DNA of 64,000 nucleotides from Aggregicoccus sp. 17bor-14 (lineage in GTDB: Bacteria > Myxococcota > Myxococcia > Myxococcales > Myxococcaceae): assembly GCF_009659535.1 (NCBI RefSeq), contig NZ_VJZZ01000016.1:1-64000 (forward strand). The letters are read 5' to 3'. Made by a program: the position numbers and the translations under genes. How positions within the stretch are numbered: the stretch's first letter is position 1; every line of letters begins with the position of its first letter. The notes under the pieces were generated by a model. It ran no database searches, was not told the DNA's origin, and saw nothing but the letters and a program-made list of their open reading frames with translations. Shown here piece after piece: positions 19,204 to 29,201 of the stretch.

Positions 19204-19519
19204 GTGTTGTCTCTCCTCGGGAGGAACGCCGCGGGACCCGTGTGCAATGCCTCTGCCGCTGCCAACCCCGCGAGCCTTCACGGGTAGGAGCTGCACCTTC
19301 CCGACGCGGGCGTCAGGGCAGGCGGGCGTGAGCGGGCCCCTGGCGATCGGTGCGCGCCGGCCCTCCTCGCGCACGCTGCCCTCTCCTTGCGGAGTGGGGG
19401 CCCTTTTGGATCTCCTCCCGGCCTTTCGAGGCTTGCCAACTTTACGGGGAGAGGCCGCAGCAGCTAAAAAGCACGGCGCCGCGCGGGACTGCCCCCGCGC
19501 CCGCGCTCCCCGAGCCCCC
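19204..19519. other. 316-bp divergent intergenic region
   Basis: The region lies between the divergent lipoprotein and small secreted protein genes and should carry both promoters. A short A-rich stretch (CTAAAAAG, 19467-19474) stands out but no convincing -35/-10 pair was found. No -24/-12 element is present. Confidence 0.4.
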
Positions 19520-19900
19520 ATGATCTCCTGCCGTCCCGTCCTGCTGGCCTGCGCCGTGGCCGCGCTGCTCGTCCCTGCTGCGGCGCATCCCCAGACCGTC
19601 GTTAATGCCACCTTCAACACGGCCTACGTCTTCGAGACCGTGGACAGCTACGAGGTGAAGGGCTGGCCGAATCGCGTCGTCGTCACGGGGCTGCAGGTGG
19701 GCGCGAGCGACCCCACCACGATCTCCTTCCCCTACTACACAAGCAACGCCACCTCGACCGAGACGGCTCGCTCCTTCGAGCGCTGCGACCGGTTCGCGCT
19801 GATCGCCATGAACAAGCCAGGTCAGTTCCTGCTCGAGGTCCGCACCGAGGGTTCCTCCAGCAGCTTCCCCTTCGTCGCCTGCAAGCTGACCCGCCGCTAA
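19520..19900 (+). CDS. small secreted protein, tandem paralogue A
   Basis: A 126-residue exported protein. Signal peptide (hydrophobic core LLACAVAALLVPAAA) is followed by a beta-rich domain. It shares with the next gene the order VDxYxxx...VTGLxxG, then S-x-x-x-x-R-C-[DE]-[KR]-[FL]-A-L-[IL]-A-M-x-x-P-G-x-F, then FP-x-C-[AK]-L-T-R. The two conserved Cys probably form a disulfide. No known family is recognised. The ATG lacks a clear ribosome site. It probably forms an operon with the following paralogue and the repeat lipoprotein. Confidence 0.7.
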   Translation: MISCRPVLLACAVAALLVPAAAHPQTVVNATFNTAYVFETVDSYEVKGWPNRVVVTGLQVGASDPTTISFPYYTSNATSTETARSFERCDRFALIAMNKPGQFLLEVRTEGSSSSFPFVACKLTRR

Positions 19901-19923
19901 CCCCCCACCGCTCGCGAGCTCCC

Positions 19924-20274
19924 ATGCGCCCCCTCGTCTTCGCGCTCCTGTCCCTCGCGGCCCTCGGTGCCTCGGCCGCCACGCCCACGCTCCCGCTCGT
20001 CTTCGTCACCGTGGACCGCTACGTCATCACTCCGAGCCAGTTCGTCGAAGTGACGGGCCTCGTCGAGGGAGAGGCCACGCCCCGCACGGTGCGCTTCTTC
20101 GCCGGCGGCTACGAAAACACCCAGAGCCTCAGCTCCTCCGCGACGCGCTGCGAGAAGCTCGCGCTGCTGGCGATGGCGAGCCCGGGCAAGTTCAAGCTGG
20201 AGCTGGGCGGGGCCACCACGGGCACGGAGCCGGAGGAGTTCCCGTCCTGCGCCCTCACCCGGGTGAAGCCGTGA
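19924..20274 (+). CDS. small secreted protein, tandem paralogue B
   Basis: A 116-residue protein with a signal peptide (MRPLVFALLSLAALGASA-A). It is a diverged duplicate of the preceding gene: VDRYVITPSQFVEVTGLVEG and RCEKLALLAMASPGKF align with the equivalent stretches there, including both Cys. It begins 23 nt after the paralogue stop and its own stop overlaps the GTG of the next gene, so translation is coupled. The function is unknown; proximity to the metal-binding-repeat lipoprotein suggests a joint surface role. Confidence 0.72.
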   Translation: MRPLVFALLSLAALGASAATPTLPLVFVTVDRYVITPSQFVEVTGLVEGEATPRTVRFFAGGYENTQSLSSSATRCEKLALLAMASPGKFKLELGGATTGTEPEEFPSCALTRVKP

Positions 20275-21971
20275 GGGCAGCGCTCCTCTGCGCGGGCCTG
20301 CTCGCGCTCGCGGGCTGCGGCGGCTCACCGGACCCCGAGCCCGTGAAGCCCACGCCCCCGGTCACCCCGGCTCCGCCGGTCGTGGTGGACGCAGACCACG
20401 ACGGCGTGCCCTCCACCGCGGACTGCGCGGACGACGACGCCACGCGCTTCCAGTACGTCTCCGGCCACCGCGACGCGGACGGCGACGGCGTGGGTGCGGA
20501 CGCGCTCGAGCAGGTGTGCGCGGGCGCCGCGCTGCCGCAGGGCTGGGTGAGCACGGGCGGAGACTGCGCGACCTACGACGCCACGCGCTGGCGCGAGCTG
20601 GCGGTCTACGAGGACTGGGACGGCGACGGGCGCACCCGGCCGTACGCGCAGACGCTGTGCATCGGCGCGCAGGTGCCCACGGGCTACGTCACGCAGCGGG
20701 GTGAGGACGACTGCAGCGACTTCGACGCGACCGCCTGGCACGAGGTGCCGCTCTACTTCGACCTGGACGGGGACGGCGTGGGCGATGACTACGCGATGTC
20801 CATGTGCCTCGGCAGCGCTCCGCCGCCCACGTACATGGTGGCCACCGGCGGCGACTGCGCGCCCCGCGACGCCACGCTCTACACGATGCTGCCCTACGCC
20901 TACCGCGACGCGGACGGCGACGGCGCCACCGTGCCGCAGCAGGGCAGCGTGTGCTCGGGCTTCTACCTGCCCGCAGGCTACCGCGAGAGCGCGCAGGGCC
21001 TGGACTGCAACGACGCGGACCCGAGCGTCTACTCGATGCAGCCGGGCTTCCCGGACCCGGACGGCGACGGGGTGGGCTCGGGCGAGAGCTTCGAGGTGTG
21101 CGCGGGGGTGGCGATGCCGCGCTACTCCTCGCGCCGCAGCGACGACTGCGCGCCGCAGGACTCCAGCCGCTGGGAGCAGCGCGAGTACCGGCTCGGCGAC
21201 GCGGACGGCGACGGACGCACCGTGCCGCTCGCCGAGCCCGCCTCCTTCTGCGTGGGCAACACCGACCCGCAGGGCTACTCGCGCGGCACCCCCTGGCCGG
21301 ATGACTGCGACGACGCGGACGCCGCGCGCTACCAGGTGCTCGCCTACGCGTACCGCGACGCGGACGGCGACGGGGCGACGGTGCCGGCGACCGGCTCGCT
21401 GTGCAGCGGCGCGAGCCTTCCCGCGGGCTACGCGACGCAATCGCGCGGCGCGGACTGCGACGACGCGGACGCCCAGCGCTTCGTGCAGCTGAGCGGCTTT
21501 GCGGACGTGGACGCGGACGGCGTGGGGGCGGGCGAGGCGCAGGCCTTCTGCACCGCGGGCGCGCTGCCCGCGGGCTTCGTAGCCTCCTCCACCGACTGCG
21601 CCGCACAGGATGCCGCGCGCTGGCGCACGGTGACCCCGGGCTTCCTCGACCAGGACGGGGACGGCTACACGGTGGTGGACCCGGCGCCCACCGCGCAGTG
21701 CATCGGCACGGCGCCGGAGGCGCCCTCGGTGCTCGCGGCGCGCGGCAACGACTGCGAGGACACGGACCCCACGCGCTTCCTCTGGCGGGTGTTCTACCGG
21801 GACGAGGACGGGGACGGCGTGGGGGCGGCGCCGCGCCTGCTGCGCTGCCTGGCCACCGGGGCGGCCCCCGCGGGCGAGTCCCCCTACGGCTGGGACAGCG
21901 ACGACGCGGACCCCGCAGTGCAGCAGTCCGAGGAGGACGAGGCCGTGCTCCAGCTCCTGCTGGAGACCTGA
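20271..21971 (+). CDS. MopE-like metal-binding repeat lipoprotein
   Basis: A 566-residue lipoprotein (lipobox LLALAGC, Cys16) starting at GTG within a GTGA overlap. The mature chain holds eleven DxDxDG-type acidic motifs (DADHDG, DADGDG, DWDGDG, DLDGDG and so on) spaced about 45-50 residues apart. Each is followed by a Cys, a P-x-G-[YW] and a DC-x-D-x-D-A element. This matches the repeated putative metal-binding motif seen in MopE-like proteins and thrombospondin type 3-like calcium loops. It probably binds Ca2+ or another divalent ion at the cell surface. There are two Cys per repeat, so it is probably disulfide-braced. The DNA repeats are diverged, so the array is old. Confidence 0.85.
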   Translation: MRAALLCAGLLALAGCGGSPDPEPVKPTPPVTPAPPVVVDADHDGVPSTADCADDDATRFQYVSGHRDADGDGVGADALEQVCAGAALPQGWVSTGGDCATYDATRWRELAVYEDWDGDGRTRPYAQTLCIGAQVPTGYVTQRGEDDCSDFDATAWHEVPLYFDLDGDGVGDDYAMSMCLGSAPPPTYMVATGGDCAPRDATLYTMLPYAYRDADGDGATVPQQGSVCSGFYLPAGYRESAQGLDCNDADPSVYSMQPGFPDPDGDGVGSGESFEVCAGVAMPRYSSRRSDDCAPQDSSRWEQREYRLGDADGDGRTVPLAEPASFCVGNTDPQGYSRGTPWPDDCDDADAARYQVLAYAYRDADGDGATVPATGSLCSGASLPAGYATQSRGADCDDADAQRFVQLSGFADVDADGVGAGEAQAFCTAGALPAGFVASSTDCAAQDAARWRTVTPGFLDQDGDGYTVVDPAPTAQCIGTAPEAPSVLAARGNDCEDTDPTRFLWRVFYRDEDGDGVGAAPRLLRCLATGAAPAGESPYGWDSDDADPAVQQSEEDEAVLQLLLET

Positions 21972-22032
21972 GGGGCAGGCGGGCGGGCGGCGTCCACGGC
22001 CGTTCCGGGCCCCCGCCCCCACCCCCGCCCGG

Positions 22033-22059
22033 TGTCCGTTTGCGGGACGCGCCTTTCCC
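22033..22059 (+). promoter_or_regulatory. putative enhancer (UAS) of the adaptor promoter
   Basis: TGTCCG-N5-GGGA-N8-TCCC. The same bipartite layout (GT at the same 11-nt distance from GGGA, then an inverted TCCC half) recurs upstream of permease 4, permease 8 and both micro-protein genes. Its start lies 115 nt before the end of the -12 element, a normal range for a sigma-54 activator site. The GGGACGCGCCTT block is also shared with the permease 8 site. Confidence 0.55.
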
Positions 22060-22092
22060 GCCTCCGCGCAACGCAGCGGAAAGAGATGAGGC

Positions 22093-22122
22093 CACGGCAA
22101 GGAAATCGGCCTCTTGGCCGTG
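22093..22122. promoter_or_regulatory. inverted repeat near the adaptor promoter
   Basis: CACGGCAAG (22093-22101) and CTTGGCCGTG (22113-22122) are inverted copies with one extra base, about 50 nt upstream of the predicted start point. This could be a secondary binding site for an activator or bending protein. It is weak, as it has no counterpart at the other promoters. Confidence 0.25.
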
Positions 22123-22132
22123 CGTAGAGCGG

Positions 22133-22148
22133 TGGCACGCAGTTCGCT
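22133..22148 (+). promoter_or_regulatory. sigma-54 -24/-12 promoter of the adaptor operon
   Basis: TGGCACG-CAGT-TCGCT matches the consensus TGGCACG-N4-TTGCW with one mismatch and the obligatory GG-N10-GC spacing. The predicted start is near 22159, only about 2 nt before the GTG of the adaptor. Confidence 0.75.
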
Positions 22149-22160
22149 CTAGGCCTTCCC

Positions 22161-23401
22161 GTGGACATCCCCCGCCCCAAGAAGAAGAAGAAGCTGCCCT
22201 ACGTCCTGGCGGCCGTCGGTGTGGTCGCCCTCCTGGCCATCACGCTCGGGCTGTCGAAGCTGCGCGCCGCGGCGCCCACGGTCCCGCGCGACGGCGTGTG
22301 GGTGGACGCGGTGAAGCGCGGCCCCATGGTGCGCCAGGTGAAGGGCCCGGGCACGCTGGTGCCCGAGTATGTGCGCTGGCTCACCGCGGACACCCCGGGC
22401 CGCGTGGACAAGATCCTTCTGCGCCCCGGCGCCCAGGTGAAGCCGGACACGGTCATCCTCGAGCTGGCGAACCCGGACGTGCAGCTGCAGGCGCTGCAGG
22501 CCGAGCGCGAGCTGGCGGACGCGCAGGCGCAGCTGGTGGCGCTCAAGACCGAGCTGACGAACCAGGGCTACACCGCGGAAGCGGCCATGGCCACGCTCAA
22601 GGCGGAGACGAGCAACGCGCAGCGGCGCGCCTCGTACAACGAGAACCTCCTCAACAAGCACTACATCGCCGAGGTCGAGGCGCAGCAGGCGAACGAGAAG
22701 GCCGAGGAGATGACGGCCCGCCTGGACCTGGAGAAGCGCCGCGTGGACGTGCTGCGCGACAGCCAGCGCCAGCGCGTCACCGCGCAGCTGGGGCAGATCG
22801 AGCGCCTGCGCGCCGTGGCGGAGTTCCGCCGCAAGCAGGTGGACGGGCTGCACGTGCGCGCCGGCGACACCGGCATCCTCCAGGAGCTTCCCCTGCAGCT
22901 GGGCCAGTGGGTGACCCCCGGCGTGCTGCTCGCCAAGGTGGTCAAGCCCGAGCGCCTCAAGGCCGAGCTGCGCATCGCCGAGACCCAGGCGCGCGACGTG
23001 GCGGTGGGCCAGAAGGTGGCGGTGGACACGCGCAACGGCATCGCCGAGGGCACGGTGGCCCGCGTGGCGCCGAGCGCGAGCCAGGGCACGGTGCTCGTCG
23101 AGGTGAGCCTGCCGGGTGAGCTGCCCCGCGGCGCGCGCCCCGACCTCACCGTGGAGGGCACCGTGGAGCTGGAGCGCCTCAACAACGTGCTCTACGTGGG
23201 CAGGCCGGCGGGCGCGCAGAGCGGCGCCACGGTGAGCCTGTTCCGGATGCAGGGCGGCAGCGACGAGGCCGAGCGGGTCCAGGTGCGCCTGGGCCGCAGC
23301 TCGGTGAACACCATCGAGGTCCTCGCGGGCCTCAGCGAAGGGGACCAGGTGGTCCTCTCCGACATGACGCAGTGGGACAGCGCGGAGCGGGTGAAGCTCA
23401 A

Positions 23402-23405
<4 letters not shown>
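22161..23405 (+). CDS. periplasmic adaptor subunit (HlyD/MacA/RND-adaptor family)
   Basis: A 414-residue membrane-fusion protein linking an inner-membrane ABC transporter to an outer-membrane channel. The GTG start gives the family-typical MDIPRPKKKKK; one membrane anchor (approx. 12-32) follows. Next comes a barrel-sandwich half (VDKILLRPGAQVKPDTVILEL), a long coiled-coil hairpin (approx. 108-225), the second half (HVRAGDTGILQELPLQLGQWVTPG) and a beta-barrel domain. It is coupled by a 4-nt overlap to the ATPase gene. A sigma-54 promoter lies directly upstream. It is the only adaptor in the permease cluster, so it is presumably shared by several permeases. Confidence 0.9.
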
Positions 23406-24157
<752 letters not shown>

Positions 24158-24201
24158 GCGGGAGCAACAGGTCCATCCTTTCCCTTCCGGAGAGGAACCG
24201 T

Positions 24202-24248
24202 GTCCTCCCTCTCCCTTCTTCGTGGAGGCAGAGGGTCGGGGTGAGGGA
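24202..24248 (+). repeat. hairpin repeat copy 2, degenerate loop
   Basis: TCCTCCCTCTCCC, then an expanded loop, then GAGGGTCGGGGTGAGGGA. It lies between ATPase 1 and permease 1, so the stem could reduce read-through from the adaptor-ATPase pair into the permeases. Confidence 0.7.
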
Positions 24249-24307
24249 CGTGCGCCTCCCCCGCAGGACCCGTCTGTCCGCATCACCCGAGGGGAGAGAG
24301 CACCGAG

Positions 24308-26773
24308 ATGGACGCGCTGCTGCAGGACCTCCGCTACGCCGTGCGCACGCTGCGCCGCAGCCCGGGCTTCGCGCTCGCGGCGCTGCTCAGCCTCGCGCTG
24401 GGGCTGGGCGCGAACACCGCCATCTTCAGCGCGGTGGACGCAGCGCTCCTGCGCCCCTTGCCCTACCCCGAGGACTCGCGGCTCGTCTCCGTGAGCAGCA
24501 CGATGAAGGCGCGCGGGCTGGACTCCATCCCGCTCAGCCTGCCGGACTACCACTCGTACCGCGACGGGGCGCCCAGCCTCGCGGGGCTCGCGGCGTGGGC
24601 GGGCGCGAGCCCCAACCTCACCGCGCCGGACGCCGCGCCCGAGCAGCTGGAGGCGGCGGTGACCACCGCGAACCTCCCGCAGGTGCTCGGCGTGGGCCCG
24701 CGGCTCGGGCGCGCCTTCTCCCCGGAGGAGGAGACGCCGGGCAAGGACCACGTGGTGCTGGTCTCGGACGCCTTCTTCCGCCGGCGCCTGGGCGGGCGCG
24801 CGGACGCGTTGGGCCGCGCGAGCCTGCAGCTGGACGGCGAGAGCTTCACGGTGGTGGGGGTGATGCCGCCGGGCTTCGACTACCCCTCGAAGGACACCCA
24901 GCTGTGGCTGCCGCTCTCGCTGGACGCGGCGAGCCTGGGCCGCGCGAACCACTTCATCCGCGCGGTGGGAAGGCTCGCCCCCGGAGCGAGCCTCGAGCGC
25001 GCGCAGGCGGAGCTGGACGGGGTGGCGGCGCGGCTCGCGCGGGACTTCAAGGAGTCCGCGCTCACCGGCGCGAGCGTGCGCCCGCTGCGCAGCCTGCGCG
25101 GCGAGGACGTGCGCACCGAGCTGTGGGTGCTCCTGGGGGCGGTGGGCTGCGTGCTGCTCATCGCGTGCGCGAACCTGGCGAACCTGCTGCTCGCCCGGGG
25201 CGCCGCGCGCAGCCGGGAGCTCGCGGTGCGCGCGGCCCTGGGCGCCCCGCGCTCCCGCGTGGTGCGCCAGCTGCTCACCGAGAGCGCGCTGCTCTCGCTC
25301 GCGGGCGCGGTGCTGGGGGCGCTGGTGGCCACCTGGGCGCTGGACGGCGTGCGGGCGCTCGCGCCCGCGGACCTGCCGGGCATCGCGGAGGCCTCCGTGG
25401 ACGGGCGCGTGCTGCTCTTCACCTTCGCGCTCGCGCTCACCACGGCGCTGCTCTTCGGGCTCGCCCCGGCGCTCGCGGTGAGCCGCCCGCAGCTCTCCGA
25501 GACGCTGAAGGCGGGAGGCCGCGGGCTCGCCGGCGGCGGGCGGCACCGGCTGCGCAGCGGGCTGGTGGTGGCGGAGGTGGCGCTCGCCATCGTGCTCCTG
25601 AGCGGCGCGGGGCTGCTGCTGCGCTCCTTCCACGCGCTGCACCGGGTGGACCTGGGCTTCGTGCCTGCGCACGTGCTCACGGCGGACATCGTCGTGCCGG
25701 AGGGTGGCTACAAGGAGCCCGCGCAGGTGCAGGCCTTCCGCCAGCAGCTGCTGCAGCGGCTCTCGGGGCTGCCCGGGGTGCAGGCCGTGGGCGCGCTCTC
25801 GGGCGCTCCCCTGAGCACGCACAACAACCTGCGCCTGTGCACGGTGGAGGGCGCGAGCCTGCCCACGGACCTCTCGCAGGTGCCGGCGGTGATGTACCGC
25901 GGCGTGGAGGGCGGGGCGCTCGAGGCGGTGGGGATGCAGCTCGTGCGCGGGCGCCCCTTCGGCGCAGGCGACGTGGCGGGCGCGCCCGGCGTGGTGCTGC
26001 TCAACGAGACGGCGGCGCGCCGGCTCTTCCCCGGCCGCGACGCGGTGGGCGGCCGGCTGTGGCTGGGGCCCCCGGAGTCGCTCGCCCCGCCGGACGTGCT
26101 CGCGCGCCTGCCGGGCGGGCGCTTCCCGCGGCTCACGGTGGTGGGCGTGCTCAAGGACGCGCACACCCAGGGGCCGGGCGAGGAGGTGCCGCTCGAGGTC
26201 TACGTCCCCATGGCCCAGGCGCTGGACGCCTTCCGCGCCATGACCCTCACCGTGCGCACGCAGGGCGAGCCGGGCGCGGCGCTCGCCGGCGTGCGCGGCG
26301 CGCTCGCGGAGCTGGACCCGTCCTTGCCGCTCGCCTCCGTCACCACGCTGGAGGCGAGCCTGGACGAGTCGCTCGCCCCGGCGCGGCTGCAGACCTTCCT
26401 GCTGGGCGGCTTCTCGCTGCTCGCGCTCGCGCTCGCGCTGGTGGGCATCTACGGGGTGATGGCGTACGCGGTGAGCCAGCGCACGCAGGAGTTCGGGGTG
26501 CGCATGGCGCTGGGCGCGGACGGCGCGAGCGTGCGGCGCATGGTGCTGCGCGAGGGCGCGCGCCTGGTGGGCCTGGGGCTGCTGCTCGGCCTCGCCGGCT
26601 CGCTCGCGCTCGCGCGGGTGCTGCAGGGGCTGCTCTTCGGCGTGGGCGCGGGAGACCCGCTCACCTACGCCGCCGTGGTGGTGGTGCTGGGCGGCGCGGC
26701 GCTCGTGGCGCTGGATGCGCCGGCGCGGCGCGCGACGCGCGTGGACCCGATGGAGTCCTTGCGCGCGGACTAG
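24308..26773 (+). CDS. ADOP-family duplicated ABC permease 1
   Basis: An 821-residue fused permease made of two MacB-like halves. The family N-terminus is [20 protein letters not shown], followed by transmembrane segment 1 ending [10 protein letters not shown] and a periplasmic MacB core domain. The first FtsX block contains [19 protein letters not shown] (approx. 285). The second half starts with [20 protein letters not shown] (approx. 417), and the last FtsX block ([19 protein letters not shown], approx. 705) ends in the conserved [10 protein letters not shown]. Such proteins use the energy of a separate ATPase to move periplasmic cargo by mechanotransmission rather than through the bilayer. 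The substrate is unknown. It starts the run of three closely spaced permeases 1-3. Confidence 0.93.
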   Translation: MDALLQDLRYAVRTLRRSPGFALAALLSLALGLGANTAIFSAVDAALLRPLPYPEDSRLVSVSSTMKARGLDSIPLSLPDYHSYRDGAPSLAGLAAWAGASPNLTAPDAAPEQLEAAVTTANLPQVLGVGPRLGRAFSPEEETPGKDHVVLVSDAFFRRRLGGRADALGRASLQLDGESFTVVGVMPPGFDYPSKDTQLWLPLSLDAASLGRANHFIRAVGRLAPGASLERAQAELDGVAARLARDFKESALTGASVRPLRSLRGEDVRTELWVLLGAVGCVLLIACANLANLLLARGAARSRELAVRAALGAPRSRVVRQLLTESALLSLAGAVLGALVATWALDGVRALAPADLPGIAEASVDGRVLLFTFALALTTALLFGLAPALAVSRPQLSETLKAGGRGLAGGGRHRLRSGLVVAEVALAIVLLSGAGLLLRSFHALHRVDLGFVPAHVLTADIVVPEGGYKEPAQVQAFRQQLLQRLSGLPGVQAVGALSGAPLSTHNNLRLCTVEGASLPTDLSQVPAVMYRGVEGGALEAVGMQLVRGRPFGAGDVAGAPGVVLLNETAARRLFPGRDAVGGRLWLGPPESLAPPDVLARLPGGRFPRLTVVGVLKDAHTQGPGEEVPLEVYVPMAQALDAFRAMTLTVRTQGEPGAALAGVRGALAELDPSLPLASVTTLEASLDESLAPARLQTFLLGGFSLLALALALVGIYGVMAYAVSQRTQEFGVRMALGADGASVRRMVLREGARLVGLGLLLGLAGSLALARVLQGLLFGVGAGDPLTYAAVVVVLGGAALVALDAPARRATRVDPMESLRAD

Positions 26774-26788
26774 AGAAGGAGCTGGGTC

Positions 26789-29185
26789 ATGGAAAGCCTG
26801 CTGCAGGACCTCCGCTACGCACTGCGCACGCTGCGCCGCAGCCCCGGCTTCGCGCTCGCCGCGGGGCTCACCCTGGCGCTCGCCATCGGGGCGAACACCG
26901 TCATCTTCAGCGCCCTGTACGCGACCCTGCTCAAGCCGCTGCCCTACCGCGAGCCCGAGCGGCTGGTGCGGGTGTGGGACGCGCAGGTGGGCGTGGACAA
27001 GGCGAGCGCGAGCGCGTCCGAGGTGCTCGCGTGGCGCCAGAGCAGGGCGGTCGCGGGGATTGCCGCCTACGACCGCGCGGACCTCAACCTCACCGGCACG
27101 GACGCGCCGCAGCGGGTGAACGCCGCGCGCTCCACCGCGAACCTCTTCGACCTGCTCGGCGTGCACCCGCAGCTGGGGCGCGGCTTCACCGAGGACGAGG
27201 CGCAGGAGGGCGCGCCGCACGTCGCGGTGCTGAGTGACGCCTTCTGGCACCGCCAGCTCGGCGGGGACCCGCAGGTGCTGGGCAAGAGCCTCACGCTCAA
27301 TGGCGAGAGCTACACGGTGGTGGGCGTGCTGCCCGCGGACTTCTCCTTCGGCGAGAACTCGCAGGACGCGGACCTGTGGGTGCCGCACCCGCTCAAGACG
27401 GACAAGCCGGGCAGCCACTACCTCAGCGTCCTCGCGCGGCTCGCGCCGGGCGCGAGCGTGAAGGCGGCGAACGAGGACCTCACCCGCCTCAACGAGGCCT
27501 TCTGGCGCGCACAGGGGGAGCCCATCCCCCACGCCACCCTGGTGATGGACTGGCGCGAGAGCCTCACCCGCCAGACGCGCGGCGGGCTCCTGATGCTGCT
27601 CGGCGCGGTGGCCTTCGTGCTGCTCATCGCGTGCGCGAACGTGGCGAACCTCACCCTGGTGCGCGCGCTCAGCCGCCAGCGCGACGGGGCGATTCGCGCG
27701 GCGCTGGGCGCGAGCCGGCTGCGCCAGGTGCGCCAGGCGCTCGCGGAGAGCGTGCTGCTCGCGCTGGGCGGCGGGCTCGTGGGGCTGGTGCTCGCGCTGT
27801 GGGGGATGGACCTGGTGCGCATCCTCACCCCCTCGAGCATGGCCCGGCTCTCGCCGGCCACCCTCAGCGTGCCCGCGCTCCTCTACAACTTCGGCCTCTC
27901 GGTGGGCTGCGGGCTGCTCTTCGGCCTGCTGCCCGCGCTGCACGTGACGCGCGGCGAGCTCACCCCGCTGCTCAAGAGCGGCGGCGCCCAGGCGGGCGCG
28001 CTCGGCCACCACCCCATGCGCAGCGCGCTGGTGGTGCTGCAGCTCGCGCTCGCGCTGGTGCTGCTCATCGGCACCGGGCTCACCCTGCGCTCGGTGCACA
28101 ACCAGGCTACGGCGCAGCTGGGCTTCGAGCCCGAGCACGTGCTCACCGCGCGCATCACCCTGCCGCCGGAGAAGTACCCGGACCCCGCGCGCATGCGCGC
28201 CTTCTTCGAGCAGGTGCAGCAGCGGGTGCGCTCGCTGCCCGGCGTGGAGCAGGCGGGCTTCGTGAACAACGCGCCCCTGTGGGGCAGCAACGTGAACGGG
28301 GACTTCACCATCGAGGGGCGCCAGGGCGCGCCCGGCGAGCGCCTGGTCACCGAGTTCCAGATCGCGAGCCCCGAGTACTTCGGCGCCATGGGCATCCCGC
28401 TCAAGCGCGGGCGCAACTTCGGGCCGCAGGACACGGACACCTCGCCCGGGGTGGTCATCGTGAACGAGACCTTCGCGAAGACCTTCTTCCCCGGCCAGGA
28501 GGCGGTGGGCCAGCGCATCAACCTGGGGTGGAAGGAGAACGAGCCGGCGCGCGAGATCATCGGCGTGGTGGGCGACGTGCGCCACATGGCGCTCAAGCAG
28601 GGCCCGGTGCCCGAGAGCTACGTGCCGCTCGCCCAGATGCAGATGAACCGGATGGTGCTCGCGCTGCGGGCGAAGGGAGAGCCCACGGCGCTCGTGAGCT
28701 CGGTGCGCCAGGAGGTGCTGGCGGTGGACGCGCAGCAGCCGGTCTACGACCTGCAGTCCTACGGCGACCGGCTGGACAGCCTGCTGCGCCAGGACCGCGC
28801 GGCGACGCGGCTCTTGGGTGCGCTCGCGGTGCTCGCGCTGGTGCTCGCGGGCGTGGGCATCTACGGCGTGATGGCCTACACGGTGGGGCAGCGCACGCGC
28901 GAGCTGGGCATCCGGCGCGCGCTCGGGGCGCAGCAGACGCAGGTGCTCTCGCTGGTGCTGGGGCAGGGCGCGCGCCTCACGCTGGTGGGCCTGGGGCTGG
29001 GGCTCGCGGGCGCGTACCTGCTGGGGCGCGTCGCGCAGAGCATCCTCTACGAGGTGAGCGCCTCGGAGCCGGCGGTGTTCCTCGGGGTGAGCGCGGGGCT
29101 CGCCGCCGTGGCGCTCGCTGCCTGCTGGCTCCCCGCGCGCCGCGCCTCCCAGGTGGACCCCGCCATCAGCTTGCGCGCCGAATAG
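26789..29185 (+). CDS. ADOP-family duplicated ABC permease 2
   Basis: A 798-residue duplicated permease, the shortest of the eight. Its first half contains [20 protein letters not shown], where most paralogues have LLLARGAxR. Its second core begins [18 protein letters not shown] near residue 413. The final block is [19 protein letters not shown], and it ends [10 protein letters not shown]. It begins 15 nt after permease 1 with a good ribosome site (AAGGAG, 8 nt). Divergence from its neighbours in the periplasmic cores suggests a distinct substrate or partner. It is cotranscribed with permeases 1 and 3. Confidence 0.93.
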   Translation: MESLLQDLRYALRTLRRSPGFALAAGLTLALAIGANTVIFSALYATLLKPLPYREPERLVRVWDAQVGVDKASASASEVLAWRQSRAVAGIAAYDRADLNLTGTDAPQRVNAARSTANLFDLLGVHPQLGRGFTEDEAQEGAPHVAVLSDAFWHRQLGGDPQVLGKSLTLNGESYTVVGVLPADFSFGENSQDADLWVPHPLKTDKPGSHYLSVLARLAPGASVKAANEDLTRLNEAFWRAQGEPIPHATLVMDWRESLTRQTRGGLLMLLGAVAFVLLIACANVANLTLVRALSRQRDGAIRAALGASRLRQVRQALAESVLLALGGGLVGLVLALWGMDLVRILTPSSMARLSPATLSVPALLYNFGLSVGCGLLFGLLPALHVTRGELTPLLKSGGAQAGALGHHPMRSALVVLQLALALVLLIGTGLTLRSVHNQATAQLGFEPEHVLTARITLPPEKYPDPARMRAFFEQVQQRVRSLPGVEQAGFVNNAPLWGSNVNGDFTIEGRQGAPGERLVTEFQIASPEYFGAMGIPLKRGRNFGPQDTDTSPGVVIVNETFAKTFFPGQEAVGQRINLGWKENEPAREIIGVVGDVRHMALKQGPVPESYVPLAQMQMNRMVLALRAKGEPTALVSSVRQEVLAVDAQQPVYDLQSYGDRLDSLLRQDRAATRLLGALAVLALVLAGVGIYGVMAYTVGQRTRELGIRRALGAQQTQVLSLVLGQGARLTLVGLGLGLAGAYLLGRVAQSILYEVSASEPAVFLGVSAGLAAVALAACWLPARRASQVDPAISLRAE

Positions 29186-29201
29186 CCGAGGAGCACCCGC
29201 C

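Noticed and set aside
19373-19402. CCCTCTCCTTGCGGAGTGGGGGC as another hairpin repeat copy
   Set aside because: The stem is poorly matched and the GTGAGGGA tail is absent; it is too weak to count.
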